64,000 nt of DNA, taken from positions 248,001 through 312,000 of the forward strand of contig JBJXHM010000001.1 of assembly GCA_046233115.1 (NCBI GenBank). Reading direction: 5' to 3'. This stretch comes from JACOMY01 sp046233115 (GTDB taxonomy: Bacteria > Pseudomonadota > Alphaproteobacteria > Kiloniellales > JACOMY01). The translations under genes were made by a program, and so were the position numbers. Below the pieces are notes generated by a model that searched no databases, was not told the origin of the DNA, and worked only from the letters and a program-made list of their open reading frames with translations. The first letter of the stretch is position 1. Each line of letters starts with the position of its first letter. Positions 17,693-26,588 of this stretch are shown piece after piece.

Positions 17693-19822
17693 ATGACCGC
17701 GCACCGTCTGGATCCGCTCTTGCGTCCCCAATCCCTTGCCATCTTGGGCGCCTCGGTGCGCGAGGGGCGGGTGGGCAACAGCTTCGTGAAGCAGTGCGTC
17801 AGCGCCGGCTACACGGGCCGGCTCTACCCGGTCAATCCGCTCTACGAGACCGTCGAGGGGCTGCCCTGCTACCCCTCGCTGGCCGCCCTGCCGGAGCAGG
17901 TCGAGCACGTGATCTTCGCGATCCCCAACGCCGCGATCGAGGCCGGGCTGGACGAGGCCATCGCGCACGGCGTCAAGGCTGCGACCATAGTCTCCTCGCT
18001 CTACCTGCCGGGCGATGGGGTCTCGCGCCTGCAGGACCGCGTCGCGGCCAAGGCGCGGGAGGCCGGTATGGTGCTCTGCGGCGCCAACTGCATGGGCTTC
18101 TACAATTTCGAGATCGGGCTCTGGGCCTGTGCTTACCTGACTCGGCCGAACCACCGGCCCGGCAACGTCACCTTCCTCACGCACTCCGGCTCCTCGCTCT
18201 GCTCGGTGATCGATTCCGAGGGGCGGATCGACTACAACTACGTGGTCTCGACCGGGCAGGAGCTGACGGTCACCCTGGCCGACTACATGGACTTCGCACT
18301 GGCCCAGCCCAGCACCGAGGTGCTGGCGGTCTTCATGGAGACGGCGCGCGATCCGGGACGCTTCGAGGCGGCCTTGGCCCGTGCGATGGCGCAACGTGTG
18401 CCGGTGGTCATGCTGAAGGTCGGGCGTACCGAGGAATCAGCGAAGCTCGCCACCAGCCATTCCGGCGCCATGGTCGGCGACGATGGCGCCTATCAGGCGC
18501 TGTTCGACCGCTATGGCGTGCACCGCGTCGATTCCCTGGACGAGCTAATCTACACCAGCCTGCTGTTCTCGCGGCTCGGCAGGCTGGGGCCGGGCGGGCT
18601 CTCGACCATCCATGACAGCGGCGGCGAGCGTGAGCTCCTGATGGATCTGGCCCACGCCAAGGGCGTGCGCTTTGCCGCGATCAACGACGAGACCACCCGG
18701 CGCCTGTCGGAGCGGCTGGAGTACGGTCTGCCGCCGGTGAACCCCTGCGATGCCTGGGGCACCGGCAACGACTTCGAGGAGATCTTCAAGGACTGCCTGG
18801 CGGCCTTGATGCAGGATCCCGACAGCGCCATCGGCGCGGTCGCCTGCGACCGCCTGCCGGAAGGGCTGCTGAACGCTGCGCACGTGCGCATCGCCCGCCA
18901 TGCCGCAGCCCAGAGCGGGAAGCCGGTCCTGGTCTGTGCCAACCACCAGGGCACCGGCAACAACCTGGATCTGGGCGTGCTCGCGCGTGAGGGCCTGGTG
19001 GTGATGGATGGGATGCCGCAGCTGCTGCGGGCCGTCAGGGCGTTGACCGAGCATCGCGACTTCCAGCCGCCTGGCCGGCCGGTAGCGCCCGACCCGGCGA
19101 TCGTGGCACGCTGGCGCGCTCGCCTGGCCGGCGGCGAGCCGCTGGACGAGGCGGCCGGGCTCGACCTGCTGTCCGACTTCGGGGTACCGACGGTCGAGCG
19201 TCGGACGGCCGACAGCCGCATCGGGGCGTTGGCAGCGGCGGAGGAACTGGGCGGGGCGGTGGCCTTGAAGACCGCCGAGCCCGGGATCGCGCACAAGTCC
19301 GACATGGGCGGCGTGCACCTGAACCTGGAGGGGCCGGAGGCCGTGGCTGCGGCCTATGACGATCTGGCCCGCCGGCTGGGGCCGCGCGTCCTGATCTCGT
19401 CCATGGCGCCCAGGGGCGTGGAGATGATCCTGGGGATCACCCGCGACCCGCAACTGGGTCCCACCCAGGTGATCGGCGCCGGTGGCATCTATGCCGAGGT
19501 GCTGAAGGACCTGGTGCTGGCCAGGCCGCCCTTCGATGCCGGCTGGGCGCAGCGCTTGATCGACCGCCTGCGCCTGCGGCCGCTGCTGGACGGGGTGCGC
19601 GGCCAGCCGGCGGTCGACGTCGCCGCCTTCGCCCGGGCCGCAGCGGCGCTCTCGGCCATGGCCGAGGCGCTAGGCGACCTGCTGGCCGAGGTCGACGTCA
19701 ACCCCATCATCGTCAATCCCAAGGGCTGCCTTGCCGTCGACGCGCTGATCGTCCCGCGGCAGCAGCAGGAGGTGGTACAGGATCCGAGAGAGCCGCAAGG
19801 CTTGACGGCGCAGAGCGCTTAA
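17693..19822 (+). CDS. acetate--CoA ligase (ADP-forming) family protein
   Basis: A 709-aa fused acyl-CoA synthetase (NDP-forming). The CoA-binding Rossmann domain is at residues about 8-135 (SLAILGASVREGRVGNSF), followed by succinyl-CoA-ligase-like flavodoxin domains around residues 150-460 (FLTHSGSS, SHSGAMVGDDGAY). A C-terminal ATP-grasp domain lies at about 480-695 (VALKTAEPGIAHKSDMGGVHLNL). It makes an acyl-CoA from a carboxylate, ATP and CoA, releasing ADP. ATG 17693 starts directly before the CoA-binding domain; upstream in-frame codons are not conserved-looking. It is followed by an aminotransferase 112 bp downstream and is probably the carboxylate-activating step of the pathway. Confidence 0.92.
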   Translation: MTAHRLDPLLRPQSLAILGASVREGRVGNSFVKQCVSAGYTGRLYPVNPLYETVEGLPCYPSLAALPEQVEHVIFAIPNAAIEAGLDEAIAHGVKAATIVSSLYLPGDGVSRLQDRVAAKAREAGMVLCGANCMGFYNFEIGLWACAYLTRPNHRPGNVTFLTHSGSSLCSVIDSEGRIDYNYVVSTGQELTVTLADYMDFALAQPSTEVLAVFMETARDPGRFEAALARAMAQRVPVVMLKVGRTEESAKLATSHSGAMVGDDGAYQALFDRYGVHRVDSLDELIYTSLLFSRLGRLGPGGLSTIHDSGGERELLMDLAHAKGVRFAAINDETTRRLSERLEYGLPPVNPCDAWGTGNDFEEIFKDCLAALMQDPDSAIGAVACDRLPEGLLNAAHVRIARHAAAQSGKPVLVCANHQGTGNNLDLGVLAREGLVVMDGMPQLLRAVRALTEHRDFQPPGRPVAPDPAIVARWRARLAGGEPLDEAAGLDLLSDFGVPTVERRTADSRIGALAAAEELGGAVALKTAEPGIAHKSDMGGVHLNLEGPEAVAAAYDDLARRLGPRVLISSMAPRGVEMILGITRDPQLGPTQVIGAGGIYAEVLKDLVLARPPFDAGWAQRLIDRLRLRPLLDGVRGQPAVDVAAFARAAAALSAMAEALGDLLAEVDVNPIIVNPKGCLAVDALIVPRQQQEVVQDPREPQGLTAQSA

Positions 19823-19934
19823 TCCGCGTCCCGCCGGTCATTCGGTAGGGGATGCGACGACTGATTGGACCGGCCGGCAGCGCTGTGCCCGCCCCCCGGT
19901 CCCTATCCCTTACTAGGACCCAAAGGACAGAATT

Positions 19935-21326
19935 ATGAAACGCGCAAATATCAATCCCGAAGAGCAGTTGAAGCACCTGATCCACCCCTGGGAGGCGATG
20001 GGCAGCTTCCCCAGCGAGGGGCGTGGCTTCCTGAGCCATGCGGAAGGGATCTACGTCTATGATAGCGATGGCAAGAAGCTGATCGACGGCCCGGCCGGCA
20101 TGTGGTGCACCCAGGTCGGCTACGGCCGCCAGGAGCTGGCAGACGTAATGGCCGAGCAGGCCATGAAGATGGCCTACTACAGCCCCTGGAACTTCGACCA
20201 TCCGCTGACGACGGAACTGGCCGCCCGCCTGGCCGAGCGCTCGCCGGGCGACCTCAACACCGTGGCCTTCAGCACCGGCGGCTCGACCGCGGTGGACACC
20301 GCGTTGCGCTTCGTCATGTTCTACAACAACGTGAAGGGCAGGCCGGAAAAGAAGCACCTGATCGCGCGCGAGGCCGGCTATCACGGCTCGACCTACCTGG
20401 CTGCCTCGGTCACCGGCAAGGACCGCGAGCACAACTACTTCGACTTCATCACCGACACGGTGCACCGCATCTCCTCGCCCAACCCCTACAAGCGGCCGGA
20501 GGGCATGAGCGTCGAGGACTTCTCCGTGGCCAAGGTGAAGGAGCTGGAGGACAAGATCCTGGAACTGGGCCCGGACAAGGTCGCGGCCTTCATCGCCGAG
20601 CCGATCCAGGCTTCGGGCGGGGTGATCGTGCCGCCGCCGGGTTACCTCAAGGGCTGCCGCGAACTCTGCACCAAGTACGACATCATCTATATCTCCGACG
20701 AGGTGGTGACCGCCTTTGGCCGTCTTGGCCACTGGTTTGCCTCCGAGGATGTCTTCGGCATCGTCCCGGACATCATCACCTGCGCCAAGGGCCTGACCTC
20801 GGGCTACGTGCCGATGGGGGCGACGCTCTTCTCCGACCGGCTGATCGCGGACATCAGCGGTGACGGGCGCGAGGGCATCAACTTCGTCAACGGTTTCACC
20901 TATTCCGGCCACCCCGTGGCCTCGGCGGTCGCGCTGAAGAACATGGAGATCATGGAGCAGGAGGGGATCCTCGAGCATGTGCGCGAGATCAGCCCCTACT
21001 TCCTCTCCAAGCTGAAGGCGCTGGAGGAGATCCCGATCGTCGGCGAGGTGCGCGGCATGGGCCTGGTGGCCTGCGTCGAGTGCGTGATCAGCCGCAAGAG
21101 CAAGACGCCGTTGAAACTGGACCGCGCCATCGGCCGCCGGATCGACGAGCACTGCCATGAGCTGGGCCTGGTGGTGCGGCCGCTCTACCATATGTGCGTC
21201 ATGTCTCCGCCGCTGATCATCACCAAGGAGCAGATCGACGACATGGTGGGGATCCTGCGCGAGGGCATCCTGCGTGCGCAGGCCGATGTGGAGCGTGAAG
21301 GCCTCTGGCACCCTGATGCCGCTTAA
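19935..21326 (+). CDS. class III aminotransferase (omega-amino acid/diamine--pyruvate type)
   Basis: A 463-aa PLP enzyme of fold type I. The PLP lysine is Lys285 in DIITCAKGLTSGYVPMGA. The STGGSTAVDTALRF phosphate-binding region, ISDEVVTAFGRLG with the cofactor Asp, and YSGHPVASAVAL complete the class III pattern. The sequence resembles putrescine/taurine/beta-alanine--pyruvate transaminases, so a primary amine at a terminal carbon is the likely substrate. AAAGGACAG precedes ATG 19935. It overlaps the next gene by 11 bp. Confidence 0.92.
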   Translation: MKRANINPEEQLKHLIHPWEAMGSFPSEGRGFLSHAEGIYVYDSDGKKLIDGPAGMWCTQVGYGRQELADVMAEQAMKMAYYSPWNFDHPLTTELAARLAERSPGDLNTVAFSTGGSTAVDTALRFVMFYNNVKGRPEKKHLIAREAGYHGSTYLAASVTGKDREHNYFDFITDTVHRISSPNPYKRPEGMSVEDFSVAKVKELEDKILELGPDKVAAFIAEPIQASGGVIVPPPGYLKGCRELCTKYDIIYISDEVVTAFGRLGHWFASEDVFGIVPDIITCAKGLTSGYVPMGATLFSDRLIADISGDGREGINFVNGFTYSGHPVASAVALKNMEIMEQEGILEHVREISPYFLSKLKALEEIPIVGEVRGMGLVACVECVISRKSKTPLKLDRAIGRRIDEHCHELGLVVRPLYHMCVMSPPLIITKEQIDDMVGILREGILRAQADVEREGLWHPDAA

Positions 21327-22662
21327 GACGCTCTATCCCGAGGCGCTCTACCGGCCGAGCGCCGTGGCCTCCTGGTGGGAGGCCTCGGCGCCGCCGGACC
21401 AGAGCGGCTTCGCGCCTTTCGAGGGAGAGGCGGAGACCGAGGTGGCGGTCATCGGCGGCGGCTATGCCGGTCTTTCGACCGCCTACCACCTGGCGAAGGA
21501 GCACGGCATCCAGGCGCATGTCCTGGAGGCCGGCCACATCGGCTGGGGCGCCTCGGGGCGCAACGGCGGCTTCTGCTGCTTCAGCCCCGACAAACTGGGC
21601 ATCGAGGGGGCGATCAAGCGCTACGGGCTGGAGGAGACGCAGCGCTACTACGCCAGCCAGCTCGAGGCCATCGACCTGGTGGATGAGCTGGGCCGGGCGG
21701 AGGCCATCGACTTCGACCGCCAGGGCGAGGGCTTCTTCGAGGTCGCGCATGCGGCCAAGCTAGCGCCCGAGCTGGCCGAGGCGCAGGAGGCCTACCAGCG
21801 CTATTTCGGCATCGAGACCGAGCTGCTGTCGGCCGAACGCTTCGCCGAGGTCGGCCACCGCGGCACCGAGCAGTTCGGCGCGCTGCACGTGAAGCGCGGC
21901 TTCGCCCTGCATCCGCTCAAGTTCCTCTCCGGCCTGGCCCGGGCCGCGGCCGGCCATGGCGCCAGCCTGCACGGCTACAGCCTGGTCACCGGCTGGGAGC
22001 GGGAAGGAGCCTGGCACCGCCTGACGACGGAGCGGGGGAGCCTGAAGGCGCGCCGCGTGGTGCTGGCCACCAACGGCTTCCTGCGCGAGGGGCTGAAGCG
22101 GGAGTTCGACGGCCGCATGCTGCCGGCCCTGTCCAACATCCTGGTGACCCGGCCGCTGACGGCGGAGGAGCGAGCGGCGGAGAACTTCGTTACCGAGACG
22201 CCGCTCTTCAACTTGCGCCACCTGTTGTTCTTCTATCGCATGCTGCCCGACGGGCGCCTGCTGTTCGGCGCGCGCGGCGATGCCAGCGGCAGCGAGGCCT
22301 CCGGTGAGGCTATGCGCCGCTGGTTGGAGCGGCGCAAGGGCGAGGTCTTTCCCGGTTTCCGCGCGGCCGAGACCACGCACTTCTGGAAGGGCCTGGTCTC
22401 GCTGACCCGCGACCTCACCCCGGCGATGGGGCGCCTGCCGGAAGACGAGAGCGTGTTCTACGCCTTCGGCTGCCACGGCAACGGGGTGAACACCATGCCC
22501 TGGGCCGGCCGGCAACTGGCTCGCATGATCCGCGGCGCCAACCGCGACGAGGATCTGCTGCCGGCCGTGGTGCGCGGACCTGCCCCACGATTTCCCTTGC
22601 CCGGCTTGCGTAAGCTCTATTTACGCTTCGCCTACGCCTACTACACATGGCTCGACAGATAG
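21316..22662 (+). CDS. FAD-dependent amine oxidoreductase (DAO family, PuuB-like)
   Basis: A 448-aa flavoprotein of the D-amino-acid-oxidase fold. It has an N-terminal TEVAVIGGGYAGLSTAYHLA dinucleotide motif near residue 38 and HIGWGASGRNGGFC near residue 75, typical of gamma-glutamylputrescine oxidase-like proteins, and a C-terminal FGCHGNGVNTMPWAGRQLA FAD segment. It oxidises a C-N bond. ATG 21316 lies inside the aminotransferase end, so the two are translationally coupled. The pairing with a polyamine-type transaminase supports an amine catabolic role; the exact substrate is open. Confidence 0.9.
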   Translation: MPLKTLYPEALYRPSAVASWWEASAPPDQSGFAPFEGEAETEVAVIGGGYAGLSTAYHLAKEHGIQAHVLEAGHIGWGASGRNGGFCCFSPDKLGIEGAIKRYGLEETQRYYASQLEAIDLVDELGRAEAIDFDRQGEGFFEVAHAAKLAPELAEAQEAYQRYFGIETELLSAERFAEVGHRGTEQFGALHVKRGFALHPLKFLSGLARAAAGHGASLHGYSLVTGWEREGAWHRLTTERGSLKARRVVLATNGFLREGLKREFDGRMLPALSNILVTRPLTAEERAAENFVTETPLFNLRHLLFFYRMLPDGRLLFGARGDASGSEASGEAMRRWLERRKGEVFPGFRAAETTHFWKGLVSLTRDLTPAMGRLPEDESVFYAFGCHGNGVNTMPWAGRQLARMIRGANRDEDLLPAVVRGPAPRFPLPGLRKLYLRFAYAYYTWLDR

Positions 22663-22681
22663 ACCAGCAGGAGCACCCAGA

Positions 22682-23032
22682 ATGGCAGACGCCGGACGCC
22701 GTATCTTTCGCCAGGCCGACCGCAAGTGGGAGACCTATGACCTGGATGGGCCGGTCCAGGACGACTTCGGCCTGATCCCGCTTTCCTTCAAACGCGAGCT
22801 GGGGCAGGGCTGCTACTACATGCGGATGGATCCTGGTGCCGTCACCATCGCCCACAACCATCGTGGCATCGAGGACTTCATCGTGCTGGAGGGCGAGCTG
22901 ATCGACGACGACGGCGTGGTGATCGGCCCCGGCGACTTCGTCAGCTACGAGCAAGGCAGCTATCACAACTCCCGGACCGAGACCGGTTGCGTGATCCTGG
23001 TCATCGAATGGCGGGAACAGAAGCTGGACTGA
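22682..23032 (+). CDS. small cupin-domain protein
   Basis: A 116-aa single-domain cupin. The metal-binding pattern is visible as AHNHRGIEDFIVLEGEL (motif 1, two His and Glu) and GPGDFVSYEQGSYHNS (motif 2). It is 19 bp after the oxidase and is the last gene before a clear terminator. Such cupins often accompany oxidative amine pathways as dioxygenase-like or isomerase-like helpers, but no activity can be assigned here. Confidence 0.82.
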   Translation: MADAGRRIFRQADRKWETYDLDGPVQDDFGLIPLSFKRELGQGCYYMRMDPGAVTIAHNHRGIEDFIVLEGELIDDDGVVIGPGDFVSYEQGSYHNSRTETGCVILVIEWREQKLD

Positions 23033-23052
23033 TTGCAAGCGCGGTGGGGGAC

Positions 23053-23083
23053 AAACGCGGCGAGCGCTGGTTCGCCGCGTTTT
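23053..23083 (+). terminator. Rho-independent terminator
   Basis: AAACGCGGCGA (23053-23063) pairs perfectly with TCGCCGCGTTT (23072-23082) around an 8-base loop, and the stem runs into a short T tract. It lies 21 bp after the cupin stop and ends the 17.7-23.0 kb operon. Confidence 0.75.
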
Positions 23084-23165
23084 CCATTGTTCCGGGAATC
23101 TTTTCGGCGCGAAAGTGCTTGCTATTCTGATAGGAGAACGCGGATCGGGGACACGGGAGAGAAGA

Positions 23166-24095
23166 GTGAGCGACGACGCAGCAGTGAGCGACGGCAAGCG
23201 AGAGAGCGGCGCACAGAAGGCGAAGCGCTTCACGATCTGGGATTGGTTCCGGATCCTGGGGCGGACCTGGGCTGAGGCATCGAAAGACAATCTCACCCTG
23301 GTGTCGGCCGGCGTGGCCTTCTATGCCATCCTCGCGCTCTTTCCCGGCATCGCCGCCCTGGTCGCGCTCTACGGCATCGTTTCGGATCCGGTCGATATCC
23401 AGGTCCATCTGAAGACGATGGACGAGGTGCTGCCCGATTCCGCTTACAACATCATCGACCAGCAGGTGACCAAGGTGACCGGTGCCGGCCGGACGGCGCT
23501 GGGGTTCGCCACGGTCTTCTCCCTGGGACTGGCGCTCTGGTCGTCCAAGGCGGGGGTCAACGCGATGATCTCCGGACTCAACATCGTCTACAACGAGCGC
23601 GAGCGGCGAAACTACTTCGTGGCGCTGTTCATCGCCCTGGCGCTGACGGTGCTCTTGCTCTTCGTCGCCATGCTGTCGGTCGGCGTGGTGGTGGCGGCTC
23701 CGATCGTGCTGCAGTTCCTGCCGCTGGGGCCGATCGGCACCTGGATCGCGGCGATCCTGCGCTGGCCGGTGATCGTCTTCGCGGTGGTCCTGGCGATCAG
23801 TGCTCTCTACCGCTGGGGCCCCAGGCGTGCGGGTGCGCGCGTGAGCTGGCTCAGCTACGGGGCCGCTGTCGCGACCGCCATCTGGCTGGTGGCGTCGCTG
23901 GGCTTTTCCTTCTATGTCGCGAACTTCGCCAGCTACAACGAGACCTATGGTTCGCTGGGTGCCGTGATCGTGCTGCTGATGTGGTTCTTCATCAGCGCCT
24001 ACGTCGTGCTGCTGGGCGCCGAGCTGAATGCACAGATCGAACGCTACGGCAATGGAAAGACAGAGATCACTGGCAGTGGAGTCGCGCCTTCATAG
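23166..24095 (+). CDS. YihY/virulence factor BrkB family membrane protein
   Basis: A 309-aa inner-membrane protein with about six helices. After a short charged N terminus comes the family opening SKDNLTLVSAGVAFYAILALFPGIAALVALYG. The LALWSSKAGVNAMISGLNIVYN segment and the late SLGAVIVLLMWFFISAYVVLLGAELNAQIE complete the BrkB family pattern. I chose GTG 23166 because GGGAGAGAA precedes it; a GTG at 23115 would add 17 unsupported residues. Molecular function is not established for the family. It converges on the ImmA/IrrE gene with 11 bp between stops. Confidence 0.88.
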   Translation: MSDDAAVSDGKRESGAQKAKRFTIWDWFRILGRTWAEASKDNLTLVSAGVAFYAILALFPGIAALVALYGIVSDPVDIQVHLKTMDEVLPDSAYNIIDQQVTKVTGAGRTALGFATVFSLGLALWSSKAGVNAMISGLNIVYNERERRNYFVALFIALALTVLLLFVAMLSVGVVVAAPIVLQFLPLGPIGTWIAAILRWPVIVFAVVLAISALYRWGPRRAGARVSWLSYGAAVATAIWLVASLGFSFYVANFASYNETYGSLGAVIVLLMWFFISAYVVLLGAELNAQIERYGNGKTEITGSGVAPS

Positions 24096-24106
24096 CACTC
24101 CAACTG

Positions 24107-25666
24107 CTATCCGTCGCTTCGCGGCGTTCGGGCCTTTGGCCGTATGACCTCCGCCTCGCGGAGCCCCGAAAAAGTCCCTTCCAGGTCTTGGAGTTGATCA
24201 TAGGTGATCTCGTCGATCAGACCCAGATTGTGGAGATGGTGCACCAAGGATACGTAATTCACCTGTAGCTGGCGAGCCGCCTGCAAGGTTTCTTCCTTCG
24301 ACAGACGACCGCTACTCAGGACGGCGCGAAGCAGTGGGCGTGGCATCAAGAACATGGCAGCGAAGGCATTGGCGCGCTTCTCGACACTCACCGGCGCCCA
24401 GGGTCCGCTGGTGTGGGTGACGCGTTTCGCATGTCCCCGGTCGTAGAGTATGTGACAGAGTTCGTGAGCGCAGGTGAAGCGCCGTCCGGCTTCATTTCGA
24501 TTGTAGAGAGAGGTTCTGTTGACCAGGATGGCGGGACAGTAGCCCGCCCCGGCAACGGCAACGCCGCGAATGCTGCCGGTTTCCAGGTCCCTTTCTACAA
24601 CTTCGATGCCCAGGGTCTCGAGAACCGCTGCGATATCGACAAGGCTTGCTCCATTTGGAAGGCCCATCTCGTCGAGCGCATCCTCGGCCAGTTCATAGCC
24701 TTGCAGATGGGGGCTCCCCAGGGGCGGTCCAAGCATATCGTCGGCTTTTTCTGATAGATTGTCCTGTTCTTCTCCGCCCTTTAGTTCTTGGAGAAAGTTC
24801 AGGAGCGCATTCGTGTCCTTTTGGCTTATGTCTGGATCGACTCCGCCAAACATTATTACAGCGTCATCAAAGCGTGTTACCACGGGAATGTGCAGTAGGC
24901 GACTCCTGGTAACCTCCAGGTCTTTTGTGACCGGGGATTTTCGAATCTTGTCGAGGATGGAGCAAGGAATGTACGCTTCCGCGAAGCGGCGAGGCTCGAC
25001 CGCGTTGAGCGCCGACAGGTTCCCTTTCAGCGCGATCAACGCTTCCCGGTCTTGGGGGGCGGCGACATCCGATTCTATGAACCATTGAAGCGCTTTCCAT
25101 AGCGGTTCGGCGATTTGCTCGATCGGAAAGACCGCAGAACCGGGCGACAGGGTGAAGGCAAAGCCATCGGGGGCATAGGCGGGCTGGCGCGCTGTCCAGG
25201 AGACCTCGGCATAGTCTTCCAGGCGGCGGACGAAGAGGTCCGGATAGAGTGCGCTGGGGTCCGCGGCCCGGATCGAGTGCCGACTCCACCAATCTTGGAA
25301 GCGTTGGTATTGTTCTCGATCTTGCGGGTCGCTCGACGCGATGAGTCGACTCATCGCGAAGGCGCTCGTACTTGCCGCCGTCAAGGCCTTGGTGTTGCTC
25401 GATGGGAGGCGTTCCTCGTGGAACAGGTCAACCCAGTTTCTGACAATCCACTGGAAAACAGGCAACAGGTACCATCTGACATAGGTCATGTCTCTGCCGG
25501 CCTGAGTGTGTCTGGTCAGTGTTTGATGAGAGATGGTAATCGAGATATCTCCGAGCGTGCTGCCGCCCTCCAACGGACGGCTTTCCGGAGGCTCGCGATC
25601 TGCAACTAGCCTGAAGGCGATTTGGAGCCGGCTCGCATCGCCGAACTTTACGAAATCGCCCGTCAC
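24107..25666 (-). CDS. ImmA/IrrE family metallo-endopeptidase with long N-terminal domain
   Basis: A 519-aa protein. The C-terminal third is a Peptidase_M78/ImmA-IrrE domain. HELCH at residues 401-405 gives the HExxH zinc site, followed by EKRANAFAAMFLMP, the canonical third-ligand helix, and a trailing LQVNYVSLVHHLHNLGLI segment. The first roughly 310 residues are not an XRE helix-turn-helix as in many ImmA/IrrE proteins. They form a separate domain with MTYVRWYLLPVFQWIVRNW near residues 60-78 and no recognised fold. The start is GTG 25666, overlapping the upstream gene's stop by 4 bp (GTGA). Base composition is visibly lower in G+C than the neighbours, suggesting transfer. Targets of such proteases are usually repressors; none is encoded here. 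Confidence 0.85.
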   Translation of the reverse strand: MTGDFVKFGDASRLQIAFRLVADREPPESRPLEGGSTLGDISITISHQTLTRHTQAGRDMTYVRWYLLPVFQWIVRNWVDLFHEERLPSSNTKALTAASTSAFAMSRLIASSDPQDREQYQRFQDWWSRHSIRAADPSALYPDLFVRRLEDYAEVSWTARQPAYAPDGFAFTLSPGSAVFPIEQIAEPLWKALQWFIESDVAAPQDREALIALKGNLSALNAVEPRRFAEAYIPCSILDKIRKSPVTKDLEVTRSRLLHIPVVTRFDDAVIMFGGVDPDISQKDTNALLNFLQELKGGEEQDNLSEKADDMLGPPLGSPHLQGYELAEDALDEMGLPNGASLVDIAAVLETLGIEVVERDLETGSIRGVAVAGAGYCPAILVNRTSLYNRNEAGRRFTCAHELCHILYDRGHAKRVTHTSGPWAPVSVEKRANAFAAMFLMPRPLLRAVLSSGRLSKEETLQAARQLQVNYVSLVHHLHNLGLIDEITYDQLQDLEGTFSGLREAEVIRPKARTPRSDG

Positions 25667-26073
25667 CTGTCTGTCTCCAAGGGCCAGTCAAGATCTGACC
25701 GGTCAAAACTGAGGAAGCGCCTGATCTGCTGGCGGTTCACGAGGCCAGCCTGGCGCCATCGCTCGACAATATTGGGAGGCACGCTCTCCCAAGGGACCGG
25801 GTATCCGTGCCAGGTCCCGTCGTTGGTTTCCTTGGCTTGGAAGGCGATGCCTCTTCCGGTTGCATAGCGGCGGCCCGAAACCTCGTCCACAACGGCCTCG
25901 GAGAAGAGCCTTGCTGCCGCTGTGCTGGCCCAGTCGTGACTGAACATGTCTGTACGCAGGTTCCCTGTATCAGTCCAGTGCGTCCATTCCGGGCAATTGG
26001 TCCCTTTGGCGCCGCGGGCCGGCCTGGCCTTGTGCTTGGTCGATCCGCGATAGGGTGTATGGACAACGTCCAT
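25663..26073 (-). CDS. unknown small protein paired with the ImmA/IrrE protease
   Basis: A 136-aa soluble protein with no signal peptide or transmembrane segment. The N terminus is basic (HTPYRGSTKHKARPARGAKGT) and contains NCPEWTHWT. A middle helix follows, then SGRRYATGRGIAFQAKETNDGTWHGYPVPWESVP and an RWRQAGLVNRQQIRRFL helix near the C terminus. I do not recognise a named domain. ATG 26073 is chosen over GTG 26109 because it directly precedes the conserved-looking block; its ribosome site is weak. The 4-bp GTGA overlap with the protease gene means the two are made together. It could be the protease's substrate, inhibitor or sensor partner (inference). Confidence 0.65.
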   Translation of the reverse strand: MDVVHTPYRGSTKHKARPARGAKGTNCPEWTHWTDTGNLRTDMFSHDWASTAAARLFSEAVVDEVSGRRYATGRGIAFQAKETNDGTWHGYPVPWESVPPNIVERWRQAGLVNRQQIRRFLSFDRSDLDWPLETDR

Positions 26074-26183
26074 TGGTTTCTCTGTCAGGTTTCGGTTGCC
26101 GACACCCACCCTAGCATCAACGTGCTGCTGGCGTCAGTCGGCAGTGTCACTTGACAGGGACTCCGGTCGACGGCAGACGCATC

Positions 26184-26216
26184 GCGCCCGCTTCCCTCAG
26201 GTTGGGAAGCGGGCGC
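26184..26216 (-). terminator. 13-bp perfect hairpin downstream of the cupin gene
   Basis: GCGCCCGCTTCCC (26184-26196) pairs with GGGAAGCGGGCGC (26204-26216) around a 7-base loop. It lies 36 bp beyond the minus-strand cupin stop and upstream of the 25.7-26.1 kb gene. No T tract follows on either strand, so it may be a Rho-assisted terminator or an mRNA end-protecting stem. Confidence 0.5.
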
Positions 26217-26252
26217 TTCGGTGCAGGCTCGGGCGCTCAGAGCAGCGCTGCG

Positions 26253-26588
26253 CTACTTGTACTCGACCAGGATCTCACGATAGGGCGTGGAACTCACGTT
26301 CTTGGCCTTGTGCTTGGCCGGGACGCGGACGCCCTTGCCCGGCTCGGAGAGCACTTCGAGGAAGCCGTTGTCCAGCTTCAGGGAGTAGACCGCGCCGGTC
26401 GGGACCTCCAGGGTGCCCAGGTCGTTGCCATCCTCGTCGAAGACCTGAAGGCTGGCTCCGGCGATGGAATACCACATGTAGTTATGCTCGTGGGTGTGCA
26501 TCGGGGTCTCTTCGCCGGGCTCCAGGGTGAAATTCCAGACGATGACCTTGTCGTTCTCGAAGACCTTGTGGGATCCAACACCTGCCAT
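26253..26588 (-). CDS. cupin-domain protein
   Basis: A 111-aa cupin. Motif 1 is PGEETPMHTHEHNYMWYSIAG with the His ligands, and motif 2 is PTGAVYSLKLDNGFLEVLSEPG, where the usual second-motif His is not evident. AAAGGAGG precedes ATG 26588. It is transcribed away from the hydrolase-amidase operon across a 277-bp spacer and closed by a strong hairpin. Substrate unknown; proteins of this size and type are often small isomerases or regulators of neighbouring catabolic genes. Confidence 0.8.
   Translation of the reverse strand: MAGVGSHKVFENDKVIVWNFTLEPGEETPMHTHEHNYMWYSIAGASLQVFDEDGNDLGTLEVPTGAVYSLKLDNGFLEVLSEPGKGVRVPAKHKAKNVSSTPYREILVEYK

Noticed and set aside
19713..21311. A 532-codon minus-strand frame opposite the aminotransferase
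   Set aside because: The sequence is rich in His, Asp, Leu and Arg with no recognisable fold; the plus-strand gene has all catalytic motifs.
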